Assembly (NCBI RefSeq): GCF_006152115.1
Contig: NZ_VDFU01000028.1
Span: 1-52,002, forward strand
Reading direction: 5' to 3'
Origin: Rubellimicrobium rubrum
Lineage (GTDB): Bacteria; Pseudomonadota; Alphaproteobacteria; Rhodobacterales; Rhodobacteraceae
DNA length: 52,002 nt
Each line of letters opens with the position of its first letter. Position 1 is the stretch's first letter. Shown here piece after piece: positions 40,593-49,509 of this stretch. The translations under genes were made by a program, and so were the position numbers. Under the pieces are notes generated by a model that ran no database searches, was not told the DNA's origin, and worked only from the letters and a program-made list of their open reading frames with translations.

Positions 40593-41294
40593 TCAGTCGC
40601 CTCGGTCGGGGAGGGGCGCTCCGTCGCAGATCCCCTCGACCTTCACGCCGTCCCAGGGCAGGGCGATCCACTCCGTCATGGGCTCGTCGAGAGGCCGGAG
40701 CGGGAAGTACTCGGACAGCATGGTATGGAGCCGCTCCGTCCTGTCGGACTCGGGCGCGAGGCTGCGGCAGCAGACATATTCCTCCATGATGGAGCCCTGC
40801 TGCTCGTAGCCGTAGCCGAGGAAGTCCGTGCTGGTATCGAGGTCGAAAAGGTAAGGGTCCGCCGAACCCGCATGCTCGAGAGCCGCCTTGAGCGGGTGGT
40901 AACGCGTCAGCGCCCGGTTCTGCCACTGCCAGGCATGAACCATCTCGTGCGCCAGCAGCATCGCGTCCGCCAGCGGCAGTACCTCGGGCCACCCTTCGAC
41001 CATGTCGTCGCGGTACAGGTCGCGGCGCACGTAGATATCCTCGAACAGGGAGATCGCCCCTGTTGCCGTCCGGATCGTCTCGCCTTGGGGAGGTGGGAAG
41101 AGCCGTGCCTGACAGGTCAGCCGTGGGGGCGTGGGGAGAATTCGCGTGGCGCTCAGCCGTTGGGCGTCGTGGAGTCGCACCCTTGATGTGTCGAGAGCGG
41201 GCCCATGAAGACCGGACAGGAAGGCCACCTCGCCAGGCGTGAGGGGCCGGCCACAGGCCGTCAGGAGGAGAAGGGCAAGCAGGGTTCGGCGCAT
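40593..41294 (-). CDS. lipoprotein with zinc-peptidase-like HEXXH motif
   Basis: A 233-residue lipoprotein with lipobox LTAC (Cys14) and a HEMVH motif at residues 116-120 in LLAHEMVHAWQWQ, typical of metallopeptidases of unknown specificity. A possible third metal ligand is Glu in SIMEEYV about 50 residues later. Four or more cysteines occur (CQARLF, VCCRS, GICDG). There is no good Shine-Dalgarno at the chosen ATG, so the start is less certain than the frame. It converges on the cytochrome gene. It could also be a structural homologue without activity. Confidence 0.8.
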   Translation of the reverse strand: MRRTLLALLLLTACGRPLTPGEVAFLSGLHGPALDTSRVRLHDAQRLSATRILPTPPRLTCQARLFPPPQGETIRTATGAISLFEDIYVRRDLYRDDMVEGWPEVLPLADAMLLAHEMVHAWQWQNRALTRYHPLKAALEHAGSADPYLFDLDTSTDFLGYGYEQQGSIMEEYVCCRSLAPESDRTERLHTMLSEYFPLRPLDEPMTEWIALPWDGVKVEGICDGAPLPDRGD

Positions 41295-41340
41295 CTCCCG
41301 ATCAGGCCATGCGGAACCAGCGGGAACAAGAGGGCGCGTC

Positions 41341-42036
41341 TCAGGCCACCGAAGAGGGGCGAGCCTCCTTGGCAAAGGGCGACAACCCAAGCCACGACGA
41401 CATGGAGCTCCGTAGGGCAGGCGGCCCGTCCACCTCGACTACGCCCGCAGCAATCTCGGCCCGAAGGGTGGTGTAACCCATCCAGATCGCCGTCATCGTG
41501 CGGAGCGGGCTGCGCACGTGCAGGTCCACCTCGTGCCCTGGATCGATGAGACAGCGATCCGCCTCGCCATCCTCGATCACCAGCCAGTAGTGGCGTCGCT
41601 TCTCATCCACGTCGGGGTACAGGAACTGAACCGTCGTGCGTCCGGGCGGAAAGGCGCGGACGTCGATCCAGCGCCGCATGTCCCACATCAGCAGCGTGGG
41701 ATCGAGGTTCCGCAGCGACAAAGATGATTCGACCCACCTCTGTCCCCAAGTGCCCAGGCCCATAACCAGGGGCCGCAGCTCTTCCCCTGCCTGGGTCAAC
41801 CGGTAGTCGTTCACGCCCGGCTGACGGGTGGGCTCGGTACGGACCACGCCAGCTTGCTCCAACTCCTTGAGCCGTTTGGACAGGAGCGCGGGCGACATGC
41901 GCGGCACCCCGCGCCGCAAGTCGTTGAACCGGGTGGAGCCGCAAAGAAGCTCGCGCACGACGAGCATGGTCCAGCGCGAGCAGACCACCTCCGCCGCCAT
42001 CGAGACCGGACAGAACTGGCCATAGGAGGAGCTCAT
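41341..42036 (-). CDS. HxlR family regulator with C-terminal SCP2-like domain
   Basis: A 231-residue transcription regulator. The HxlR winged helix covers about residues 5-95 (CSRWTMLVVRELLCGSTRFNDL, MSPALLSKRLKELEQAGVV). The C-terminal 110 residues look like an SCP2-type lipid-binding domain (DEKRRHYWLVIEDGEADRCL). HxlR proteins often sense electrophiles, oxidants or small ligands. I chose the ATG at 42036 because GGAGG lies 6 bases upstream. It diverges from the acyl-CoA-dehydrogenase-like gene and very likely regulates it. Confidence 0.88.
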   Translation of the reverse strand: MSSSYGQFCPVSMAAEVVCSRWTMLVVRELLCGSTRFNDLRRGVPRMSPALLSKRLKELEQAGVVRTEPTRQPGVNDYRLTQAGEELRPLVMGLGTWGQRWVESSLSLRNLDPTLLMWDMRRWIDVRAFPPGRTTVQFLYPDVDEKRRHYWLVIEDGEADRCLIDPGHEVDLHVRSPLRTMTAIWMGYTTLRAEIAAGVVEVDGPPALRSSMSSWLGLSPFAKEARPSSVA

Positions 42037-42084
42037 CAGGGGCCTCCGCATCTGCTTGGATGATGCGCCCGAGACCATCCTCGG

Positions 42085-42107
42085 TCCAGTACAGATTCAT
42101 GACTGGA
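42085..42107. promoter_or_regulatory. candidate operator between the HxlR regulator and the acyl-CoA-dehydrogenase-like gene
   Basis: A 6-bp inverted repeat TCCAGT-N11-ACTGGA (42085-42107) in the 122-base divergent intergenic region. Position and size suit a dimeric HxlR regulator. A 6-bp repeat can occur by chance. Confidence 0.35.
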
Positions 42108-42158
42108 TCGATTCGCGCCTTGGGCAGACACTTTCCGGCATTTGAACCGGAGGTTTCC

Positions 42159-43301
42159 ATGACCGTTCTTGACGCCATTTCCACCCCAACCACCCTGGCC
42201 GAGAAGGCCAAGATCCTGGGATCGGCCTTTGAAGACCGTGCCCAGGCTCTTGATGACACCGACACCTTCGCCGCCGAGAACTTCGCGGACCTCAAGGCTG
42301 CGGGCTTTCTGGAAGCGGGCGTGCCAGCCGAACTGGGCGGCGGCGGCGCGGACATTCCTGAACTGTCGCTGATGCTGCGCACCCTCGCGCGGCATTGCGG
42401 ATCGACGGCCCTTGCCTTGGCCATGCACACCCACCAGGTCGCGATCCCGGCCTGGCGCTGGCGGCACCAGGGCGTTGGCGCCGTCGAGCCTCTTCTCAGG
42501 CGCATCGCCGCCGAGAAGCTGGTCCTCGTATCCACCGGTGGCTCCGACTGGGTCGGCGGCGGCGGCGACGCCATTCCCGTGGAGGGCGGCTACCGCATCC
42601 AGGCCCGCAAGGTCTTTTCCTCCTCGGCTCCTGTAGGCGACCTCATGATGACCATGGCGGTGCTCAGGGACGGGGACGGCGGGGATCAGGTGCTGCATTT
42701 CGCCGTGCCGCTCCGGTCGCCCCATGTCCGGCTGGAGGACACCTGGCATACGTTGGGCATGCGAGGGACCGGCTCGCAGGACGTGCTGATCGACGGTCAT
42801 GTGGTGCCCGAGGCTGGCGTCTCGCTCCGTCGCCCGGCTGGCCAGTGGCACCCGGTCTTCCAGGTCATCGCCACCATCGCGGTGCCGATCATCTATTCGG
42901 CCTATGTCGGTGTGGCCGAGGGGGCCCGCGACGCCGCCGTGGTGCTCGCCAAGCGCCACCCCAACGCCCACACGATCGCCCTTGTCGGCCGGATGGACAC
43001 TGAACTCATGGGCGCTCGCCTCGCGCTTCAGGGCATGCTCGATGTCATCGCCGAGAACGCGCCAGCGGCCGACAGCGTCAACCGGGTAATGATGGGCAGG
43101 ACGCTGGTCGCACGTCACGCCCTCGCGGCGGGCGAGTTGGCGATGGAGGCGGCTGGTGGGGCGGCCTTCTACCGCAGAAACGGGCTGGAACGACGGTTCC
43201 GCGACCTACAAGGCGCTCGCTACCACCCGATGCAGGCTGGGCCTCAGGCAGAGTATGCCGGACGGATGGCACTAGGGATGGAGGTCGAACGGGTGTACTG
43301 A
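42159..43301 (+). CDS. acyl-CoA dehydrogenase family flavoprotein, possibly a monooxygenase type
   Basis: A 380-residue flavoprotein of the acyl-CoA dehydrogenase superfamily (FAENFADLKAAGFLEAGVPAE, CGSTALALAMHTHQVA, GTGSQDVLIDGHVV). The usual C-terminal catalytic-Glu motif (YEGT-type) is missing; instead the end is RYHPMQAGPQAEYAGRMALG. This resembles the flavin-dependent monooxygenase subgroup (DszC/HpaH-like) more than true dehydrogenases. Substrate unknown. GGAGG lies 5 bases before the ATG at 42159. It is probably controlled by the divergent HxlR gene. Confidence 0.85.
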   Translation: MTVLDAISTPTTLAEKAKILGSAFEDRAQALDDTDTFAAENFADLKAAGFLEAGVPAELGGGGADIPELSLMLRTLARHCGSTALALAMHTHQVAIPAWRWRHQGVGAVEPLLRRIAAEKLVLVSTGGSDWVGGGGDAIPVEGGYRIQARKVFSSSAPVGDLMMTMAVLRDGDGGDQVLHFAVPLRSPHVRLEDTWHTLGMRGTGSQDVLIDGHVVPEAGVSLRRPAGQWHPVFQVIATIAVPIIYSAYVGVAEGARDAAVVLAKRHPNAHTIALVGRMDTELMGARLALQGMLDVIAENAPAADSVNRVMMGRTLVARHALAAGELAMEAAGGAAFYRRNGLERRFRDLQGARYHPMQAGPQAEYAGRMALGMEVERVY

Positions 43302-43338
43302 TGGCGGGTGGTGGGGGCACTGCGGCGCCCCCTCCATC

Positions 43339-45330
43339 TCACACGTCCAGTTCTTCGACGAAGCGTGCGTTCTCCTGGATGAACTGGAACCGCATCTCCG
43401 GCTTCTTGCCCATCAGCCGCTCGACCAGATCCTCGGTCTCGCCGGGCTCGTCGTCCTGCAGGCTCACCCGGATCAGCCGCCGGGTCGCAGGGTCCATGGT
43501 GGTGTCCTTGAGGTCCTTGGCGTCCATCTCGCCCAAGCCCTTGAAGCGCTGAACGTCGATCTTGCCCTTGCCGCCGATGCCCTTGGCCATCCACTTTGCC
43601 TTTTCGGCGTCGTCGGCCACGTAAAGCCGCTTCGTCCCCTGCGTCAGCCGGTAAAGCGGCGGGCAGGCCAGATACAGGTGCCCTTTGTCGATCATCGGGC
43701 GCATCTGCGTGAAGAAGAACGTCATCAGCAGCGAGGCGATGTGAGCCCCGTCCACGTCGGCGTCGGTCATGATGATGATCTTCTCGTAGCGCAGGTCGTC
43801 CACGTTGAACTTGGAGCCCAGCGACACGCCCAGAGCCTGCGACAGGTCGGCGATCTCCTGGTTGCTTCCCAGCTTGGAGGAAGCTGCCCCCAGAACGTTC
43901 AGGATCTTGCCCCGCAGCGGCAGCAACGCCTGGGTTCGCCGGTCCCGCGCCATCTTGGCCGATCCGCCCGCCGAGTCGCCCTCGACGATGAACAATTCCG
44001 TCCCTTGCCGGTTCGTGGCCGAGCAGTCCACGAGCTTGCCGGGCAGCCGCAGCTTGCGTGTGGCCGACTTGCGCGCCGTTTCCTTCTCCTGCCGCCTGCG
44101 GATGCGCTCCTCGGCCCGTAGAACCAGGAAGTCGAGGATCGCCCCCGCGCTTTTCGTGTTGGCGGCCAGCCAGTGGTCGAAGTGATCGCGCACGGCGCCT
44201 TCGACCAAGCGCGCGGCGTCGGCGGTCGCCAGGCGGTCCTTGGTCTGGCCCACGAACTCCGGCTCGCGGATGAAGCAGGACACCAGCGCGCAGCCGCCTG
44301 TCAGCAGGTCCTCGCGGGTGATATCCGCGGCCTTCCGGTTCTTCGCCAGCTCGCCGTAGGCCTTGAGGCCTTTGAGAATTGCGGTCCAGAACCCGGTCTC
44401 GTGCGTGCCGCCCTCGGGGGTCGGGATGGTGTTGCAGTAGGATTGCAGGAACCCGTCACGCGCCGGGGTCCAGTTGATCGCCCACTCGACCTTGCCCGGA
44501 ACGCCGAACTTCTCGGGGAACGAGACCGTGCCCGCGAACGGCTTGTCGGCATAGGTGCTGGCGGCTCCCAGCGTCTCGGTCAGGTAGTCGGCCAGCCCGC
44601 CCGGAAAGCGGAACACCGCCTCGGCGGGCGTGTCGCCGTCCTCGATCTCGGACTTCCAGCGAATCTCCACGCCCGAGAACAGGTAGGCCTTGGACCGCAC
44701 CATCTTGAACATGCGCGACGGGCGCAGCTTGTGGTGGCCAAAGATCTCCTCGTCCGGGTGGAAGGTCGAGGACGTCCCCCGGCGATTGGGTGCGGCCCCC
44801 AGGGTCTGCAATGGCCCAAGCGGAATCCCACGCGAGAATCGCTGCTCGTAAAGGACCTTGTTCCGCGCGACCTGCACGATAAGGCTGTCCGATAGCGCGT
44901 TCACTACCGACGCGCCGACGCCGTGGAGGCCGCCCGAAGTCTCGTAGGCCTTGCCCGAGAACTTGCCGCCCGCGTGGAGCGTGCAGTGGATGACCTCCAG
45001 CGCCGATTTGCCGGGGAACTTGGGATGCGGGTCAATGGGCATGCCACGCCCGTTGTCTCGGATGGTCACTGACCCGTCCGCCAGCAGCTCCACCTCGATG
45101 CGGTTGGCGTGACCCGCCACCGCCTCGTCCATGGAGTTGTCGAGGATCTCGGCCACGAGGTGATGCAGCGCCGCCTCGTCTGTGCCTCCGATATACATGC
45201 CCGGCCGCTTGCGGACGGGCTCAAGCCCCTCCAACACCTCGATGGAGGATGCGTCGTAGGTTTCGGTCACGTTCAGCAGATCGTCGGGCATGGCTAGGGC
45301 GTTCTCGTTGTGTTCTTCCCAGCTAGTCAT
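43339..45330 (-). CDS. parE: DNA topoisomerase IV subunit B
   Basis: A 663-residue type IIA topoisomerase ATPase subunit that, with ParC, decatenates chromosomes. GHKL motifs are EILDNSMDEAVAG, IRDNGRGMPID and GGLHGVGASVVN; the TOPRIM part has FIVEGDSAGGSAKMARDR and IMTDADVDGAHI; the C-terminus has QRFKGLGEM. The QALLPLRGKILNV and SSKLGSNQE stretches favour ParE over GyrB, and the GyrB-specific insertion is absent. I chose the ATG at 45330 (AAAGG 7 bases upstream); an internal ATG at 45291 also fits. Confidence 0.95.
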   Translation of the reverse strand: MTSWEEHNENALAMPDDLLNVTETYDASSIEVLEGLEPVRKRPGMYIGGTDEAALHHLVAEILDNSMDEAVAGHANRIEVELLADGSVTIRDNGRGMPIDPHPKFPGKSALEVIHCTLHAGGKFSGKAYETSGGLHGVGASVVNALSDSLIVQVARNKVLYEQRFSRGIPLGPLQTLGAAPNRRGTSSTFHPDEEIFGHHKLRPSRMFKMVRSKAYLFSGVEIRWKSEIEDGDTPAEAVFRFPGGLADYLTETLGAASTYADKPFAGTVSFPEKFGVPGKVEWAINWTPARDGFLQSYCNTIPTPEGGTHETGFWTAILKGLKAYGELAKNRKAADITREDLLTGGCALVSCFIREPEFVGQTKDRLATADAARLVEGAVRDHFDHWLAANTKSAGAILDFLVLRAEERIRRRQEKETARKSATRKLRLPGKLVDCSATNRQGTELFIVEGDSAGGSAKMARDRRTQALLPLRGKILNVLGAASSKLGSNQEIADLSQALGVSLGSKFNVDDLRYEKIIIMTDADVDGAHIASLLMTFFFTQMRPMIDKGHLYLACPPLYRLTQGTKRLYVADDAEKAKWMAKGIGGKGKIDVQRFKGLGEMDAKDLKDTTMDPATRRLIRVSLQDDEPGETEDLVERLMGKKPEMRFQFIQENARFVEELDV

Positions 45331-45372
45331 TTTCCAGCCTTTCCGCAACGTTTCAGGGTGACGCAGGGCACA

Positions 45373-46038
45373 TCAAAGCCACATGGGCTCGGCGGACCGC
45401 TTCTCCCACATGGCCTTGAAGGCCGGACGGGCCTGGCAGGCGCGCAGCCAGGCATCCGTGGATGGGTAGTCCGCCAGCAGAGGCTCGTGGGCCTGCCCGT
45501 ACCGCAGGATCTCCGCAAGGTTCACATCGGCGACGGTGAACCGCCCGCCCACCATGTGACGCTCGCGCGACAGGTGCCGCTCAAGGGCCCGGAGAGGGCG
45601 TCCCAGCCGCTCGACCATGTGGGCGATCTCGGATTGCCCGGCCTCGGTATCGGCGCGGCCATAGGTGTAGGCGTTCTGGATCGCGAGCCCCGGCTCCTCC
45701 ATGGAGGTGGCCGCGAACAGGGTCCACTGCGTCATCAGCGCGTTCTCGGCCTCGTCGCGCGGACCCAGGTCGCCGCCATAGCGCCGCGCCAGATACAGGT
45801 TGATCGCCAGCGACTCGGTCAGCACGAGGTCGCCGTCGACCAGGACCGGGATCGCCCCCATGGGCGACAATTCCAGGAACTCGCGCGAGCGGGTGTTGAG
45901 GGGGGCCTCTGGCCCGTCCGCGCGGTCCAGCCGGTAGGCCTGCCACACCTGCCGCAACTCCAGCTCGAGCCCGATCTCCCCGGCGAGCCAGAGGTTGCGG
46001 GTCGCGCGGCTGCGGTGGGCGCCGTAGAGCACGGGCAT
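45373..46038 (-). CDS. glutathione S-transferase
   Basis: A 221-residue GST with an N-terminal thioredoxin-like domain (MPVLYGAHRSRATRN, cis-Pro in IPVLVDGDLVLTESLAI with the glutathione-binding ES pair) and a C-terminal helical domain (RFTVADVNLAEIL, the N-capping box). It conjugates or isomerises electrophiles in the cytosol; the class is not certain. AGGAGGA lies 7 bases before the ATG. It diverges from the epimerase gene across 106 bases. Confidence 0.92.
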   Translation of the reverse strand: MPVLYGAHRSRATRNLWLAGEIGLELELRQVWQAYRLDRADGPEAPLNTRSREFLELSPMGAIPVLVDGDLVLTESLAINLYLARRYGGDLGPRDEAENALMTQWTLFAATSMEEPGLAIQNAYTYGRADTEAGQSEIAHMVERLGRPLRALERHLSRERHMVGGRFTVADVNLAEILRYGQAHEPLLADYPSTDAWLRACQARPAFKAMWEKRSAEPMWL

Positions 46039-46144
46039 GGACGAGTCCTCCTGTCTGGACCTCTCCTTGCTAGACGCCCTCGCGCGGCCTTGAAAGCCGG
46101 AACGGGGCAGGGTTCACTCCCGGCGCGGCAAAGGAGGAACACCC

Positions 46145-47023
46145 ATGCGCGTCTTCTTCACCGGCGGGGCCGGAAAGGCCGGTCGCCACGCGATCGCCCA
46201 TCTGGTCGAGCAGGGGCACCAGGTCACCAACATCGACCTTGCGAAGCTGAACCATCCGGGCGTCCCCGACCTGCGCGTGGACCTGACCGACGGGCATCAG
46301 GTCTTCAACGCCATGGCCTCGCCGGCCTCGGGCGCGGAGCTTGACGCCCCCATCGGTCCCTACGACGCCGTGGTCCACTTCGCGGCCATTCCCTCGATGT
46401 TTCTGACGGCGGACAACGAAACCTACCGCGTCAATGTCCTGTCCACCTACAACGTCCTCGATGCCGCGACCAAGCTCGGCATCCGCAAGATCATCGTCGC
46501 TTCCAGCGAGACCACCTACGGCGTCTGCTTCGCCGATGGCGAGGTGCGCCCCGACTACATCCCCGTGGACGAGGAGCACCCCACGGTGCCCCAGGACAGC
46601 TACGCCATGTCCAAGGTCTGCAACGAGGCGACGGCCCGCAGCTTCCAGGCCCGCACGGGTCTCGACATCTACGCGCTGCGGATCAACAACGTCATCGAGC
46701 CGCACGAATACCTGCAATACGCCAAGACCTGGCGCGAGACGCCCGAGGTCCGCCGCCGCAACATCTTCGCCTATATAGACGCGCGCGACCTGGGCCACAT
46801 GGTGGATCGTTGCCTGCGGACGGACGGGCTGGGCTATCAGGTCTTCAATGTCTCGAACGACGATTCTTCGGTGGGCACTCCGTCGGCCGAGGTGATCGAG
46901 CGCTTCTACAAGGGCATCCCGCTCAAGCGGCCCTTGGGCGAGTTCGAGACCTTCTACAGCTCCGACAAGGCCAAGCGCCTGCTGAACTATGCTCCCTCGC
47001 ACGGCTGGCGTGACCTGCCGTGA
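46145..47023 (+). CDS. NAD-dependent epimerase/dehydratase family protein
   Basis: A 292-residue extended SDR. The NAD motif GGAGKAG is at residues 7-13, the HFAAIPS segment at about 78-84 and the catalytic pair Tyr153 and Lys157 in SYAMSK. The RINNVIEPHEY block replaces the usual nucleotide-sugar motif, so the substrate may be a free sugar acid or lactone and not a UDP sugar. AAGGAGGA precedes the ATG. The stop overlaps the GTG start of the dioxygenase gene by 4 bases, so the two products probably act in one pathway. Confidence 0.88.
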   Translation: MRVFFTGGAGKAGRHAIAHLVEQGHQVTNIDLAKLNHPGVPDLRVDLTDGHQVFNAMASPASGAELDAPIGPYDAVVHFAAIPSMFLTADNETYRVNVLSTYNVLDAATKLGIRKIIVASSETTYGVCFADGEVRPDYIPVDEEHPTVPQDSYAMSKVCNEATARSFQARTGLDIYALRINNVIEPHEYLQYAKTWRETPEVRRRNIFAYIDARDLGHMVDRCLRTDGLGYQVFNVSNDDSSVGTPSAEVIERFYKGIPLKRPLGEFETFYSSDKAKRLLNYAPSHGWRDLP

Positions 47024-47985
47024 GCAACGTCGCAGCCGCCCCCTTGATCCGGGCCTTCGACCTTGCGGCGTTCGAGGGCGCGACCGGCGCCGACCGGGAG
47101 GGCAGGGCGCGGGAGCTTGACCGCATCTGCCGTGAAACCGGGTTCCTCGTCCTTTCGGGGCATGGGGTGCCCGAGGCGACTGTCCAAGGAGTCTGGGAAG
47201 CCGCTCGGCGCTTCTTCGCCCTCCCGCCCGAGGAGAAGGCCCAGGTTTCCGCCCCGTATCCCGGCTATCCCTATGGCTGGCTGGGCCCCAACCGCGAGGC
47301 GCTCGCTCGGTCCAAGGGCGAGGACACGCCCCCCGATCTCAAGGAGTCGTTCAACGGCGGTCCCCTGACGCGTCCCGAAGGCATCGCCGATCCCGATGCC
47401 TACGCCTTCTGCTACGCGCCGACGCTCTGGCCCGACCTGCCCGGCTTTCGGGAGGCATGGGAAGCCTATTATCGCGCCCTCGAAGACCTCGCCGCGCGCG
47501 TCATGCGAGCGATGGGGGTGGCGCTGAACCTGCCCGAGTCCTTCTTCGACTCCTACCTCCGCGCACCCGTCTCGGCCCTTCGCGCGCTCCACTACCCGGC
47601 CATGCCAGAGGCTGCTCTTCCGGGGCAGCAGCGCGCCGGGGCGCACACGGACTACGGCTCCCTGACGATCCTGCGGCCCCAGCCTGGGTCGCGGGGGTTG
47701 GAGATCCGCGATCCATACAGCGGCCAATGGACCGAGGTCGCGGCCCCACCCGGAACCTTCGTGGTCAACATCGGCGACCTGATGGCCCGCTGGACCGCCG
47801 ACCGCTGGGTGTCCACGCTCCACCGCGTCGTGGCCATCCCCGGCCAGCCCGCACGCCAGAGCCTCGCCTTCTTCCATCAGCCGGACTGGGAGGCCGAGAT
47901 CGTCCCCCTCGACGGCTCCGACGCCTACGCGCCCGTCCGCTCGGGTCCCTACCTCCGGGCCAAGTTCACGGCGACCGGGACCTAA
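47020..47985 (+). CDS. 2-oxoglutarate/Fe(II) dioxygenase, isopenicillin N synthase-like
   Basis: A 321-residue dioxygenase. The iron ligands His209 and Asp211 (AHTDYGSLTIL) and His268 (TLHRVV), and the 2-oxoglutarate-binding Arg279 in RQSLAFF are present, as is the N-terminal DIOX_N region (RICRETGFLVLSGHGVPE). The group is labelled isopenicillin N synthase-like, but members hydroxylate or desaturate many small molecules, and antibiotic synthesis is not implied. The GTG start overlaps the epimerase stop (GTGA). Confidence 0.9.
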   Translation: MSNVAAAPLIRAFDLAAFEGATGADREGRARELDRICRETGFLVLSGHGVPEATVQGVWEAARRFFALPPEEKAQVSAPYPGYPYGWLGPNREALARSKGEDTPPDLKESFNGGPLTRPEGIADPDAYAFCYAPTLWPDLPGFREAWEAYYRALEDLAARVMRAMGVALNLPESFFDSYLRAPVSALRALHYPAMPEAALPGQQRAGAHTDYGSLTILRPQPGSRGLEIRDPYSGQWTEVAAPPGTFVVNIGDLMARWTADRWVSTLHRVVAIPGQPARQSLAFFHQPDWEAEIVPLDGSDAYAPVRSGPYLRAKFTATGT

Positions 47986-48123
47986 CCGGCCTGTTCAGGC
48001 GCGCACCAAACAACTGCGGAAGGGCGGCTCGAAGGTTTCCACGACGCGCGAATCCGCGCCAAACTGAACAATCCGTGATCGTGCCGCTGGACCCTAAGGT
48101 CGTTCCAGCCTAAGTGCGCCGCC

Positions 48124-49509
48124 ATGACCCAAGCAGCAGCCCTTTCCCCCGCCCAGACGGGCTGGTCCGGCCATGTGCGTGGCCTTCTCGCGCTCGCGGT
48201 GCCGCTGATCGGCTCGAATCTCGCGGGTTTTGCGATCCAGCTCACCGATACGGTGCTGCTGGGGTGGTACGACGTGACCGCGCTGGCGGGCATCGTTCTG
48301 GCCGGGTCGCTCTGGTTCATCATCATGCTCATGGGCTCGGGCTTTGCCGGGGCGGTGATGCCGCTCGCAGCCAAGGCCGCCCAGGAAGGCGACGTGCGCG
48401 AGGTGCGGCGTGTGACACGGATGGGCCTCTGGCTGTCGCTGGCCTATGCCGCCGTGTCGCTGGCGATCCTGCTGCCCTCGGGACGCATCTTCGCCGCCCT
48501 GGGGCAGGAGCCCGAGGTGGCGCGTCTGGCCGGGCGGTATCTCGAGATCGCGGGCTGGGGCATCATCCCGGTGCTGATCGGCATGGTGCTGCGCTCGTTC
48601 CTCACCGCGCTGGAACGGCCCTCCGTGCTCCTCATCTCGACCATCGGGGCAGCGGTGCTCAACGCGGTCTGGGGTTATGCGCTGATCTTCGGTGTCTGGG
48701 GGATGCCCGAGATGGGGATCGAGGGCGCCGCCTGGGCCGCACTGGCCACGCAAACGCTCTCGGCCGCGCTCTTGCTCGGCTATGCCCTGATACGGCTGCC
48801 GCAGTATGGCCTGCTGACCCGGTTCTGGCGCCCCGACTGGTCGGCGATGGGTCGCGTCTTCCGCCTGGGTTGGCCCATCGGCGGCCAACTCTTGGCCGAG
48901 GTCGGGCTCTTTGCCGGCTCCGCCATCATGGTGGGCTGGGTAGGGGAGGTGCAGCTTGCGGCCCACGGCGTTGCGCTCCAGATGGCCTCGGCCACCTTCA
49001 TGATCCACCTCGGCCTGTCCCAGGCGGTGACCGTCCGCACGGGCCAGGCGCTCGGGCGCGGCGACCGTGAGGGCATGGTGCAGGGGGGCCTCGTGGGGAT
49101 CGGGTTGTCCGCCTTCTTCGCGCTGCTGGCCAGCGTGGTCTTCCTGCTGTTCCCCGAACAGCTCATGGCTGTCTTCGTCGACCCGTCCGACCCCAAGCGG
49201 CCTCAGGTGATCGCCGTGGGCGTGACGCTCCTTGCGCTTGCAGCCGTCTTCCAGCTTTTCGACGGGGCCCAGGTGCTGGCCATCGGCCTCCTTCGCGGCC
49301 TTCAGGACACGACCGTGCCCATGGTCCTCGCGGCGCTCAGCTATTGGGTGTTCGGCCTGCCGGTGGGCTATGTCCTGGGCTTCGTGCTGGGCTGGCAAGA
49401 GGTCGGCGTTTGGGTCGGCCTCGTCACCTCGCTCATTGCGGCGTCGGCGCTGCTCATGGCACGGTTCTGGCGCCGGGCCTCGCGCCCCTTGTCAGGACTG
49501 CACGCGTAA
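48124..49509 (+). CDS. MATE family efflux transporter
   Basis: A 461-residue membrane protein with about twelve hydrophobic segments in two halves. Typical stretches are LALAVPLIGSNLAGFAIQLTD, GFAGAVMPLAAKAAQEGD, and in the second half GLSQAVTVRTGQALGRGDREG. MATE proteins export cationic drugs or metabolites using Na+ or H+. No strong Shine-Dalgarno precedes the ATG at 48124. The stop is directly followed by the DedA start (TAAATG). A role in exporting the product of the upstream epimerase/dioxygenase pair is a guess. Confidence 0.92.
   Translation: MTQAAALSPAQTGWSGHVRGLLALAVPLIGSNLAGFAIQLTDTVLLGWYDVTALAGIVLAGSLWFIIMLMGSGFAGAVMPLAAKAAQEGDVREVRRVTRMGLWLSLAYAAVSLAILLPSGRIFAALGQEPEVARLAGRYLEIAGWGIIPVLIGMVLRSFLTALERPSVLLISTIGAAVLNAVWGYALIFGVWGMPEMGIEGAAWAALATQTLSAALLLGYALIRLPQYGLLTRFWRPDWSAMGRVFRLGWPIGGQLLAEVGLFAGSAIMVGWVGEVQLAAHGVALQMASATFMIHLGLSQAVTVRTGQALGRGDREGMVQGGLVGIGLSAFFALLASVVFLLFPEQLMAVFVDPSDPKRPQVIAVGVTLLALAAVFQLFDGAQVLAIGLLRGLQDTTVPMVLAALSYWVFGLPVGYVLGFVLGWQEVGVWVGLVTSLIAASALLMARFWRRASRPLSGLHA

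Noticed and set aside
43302-43338. GGGGGC/GCCCCC hairpin between convergent genes as a bidirectional terminator
   Set aside because: Only 6 bp of stem and no T run on either strand.
47986-48123. Possible RNA gene between the dioxygenase and MATE genes
   Set aside because: A GCGAATCC-like piece recalls a tRNA end but no cloverleaf can be drawn.
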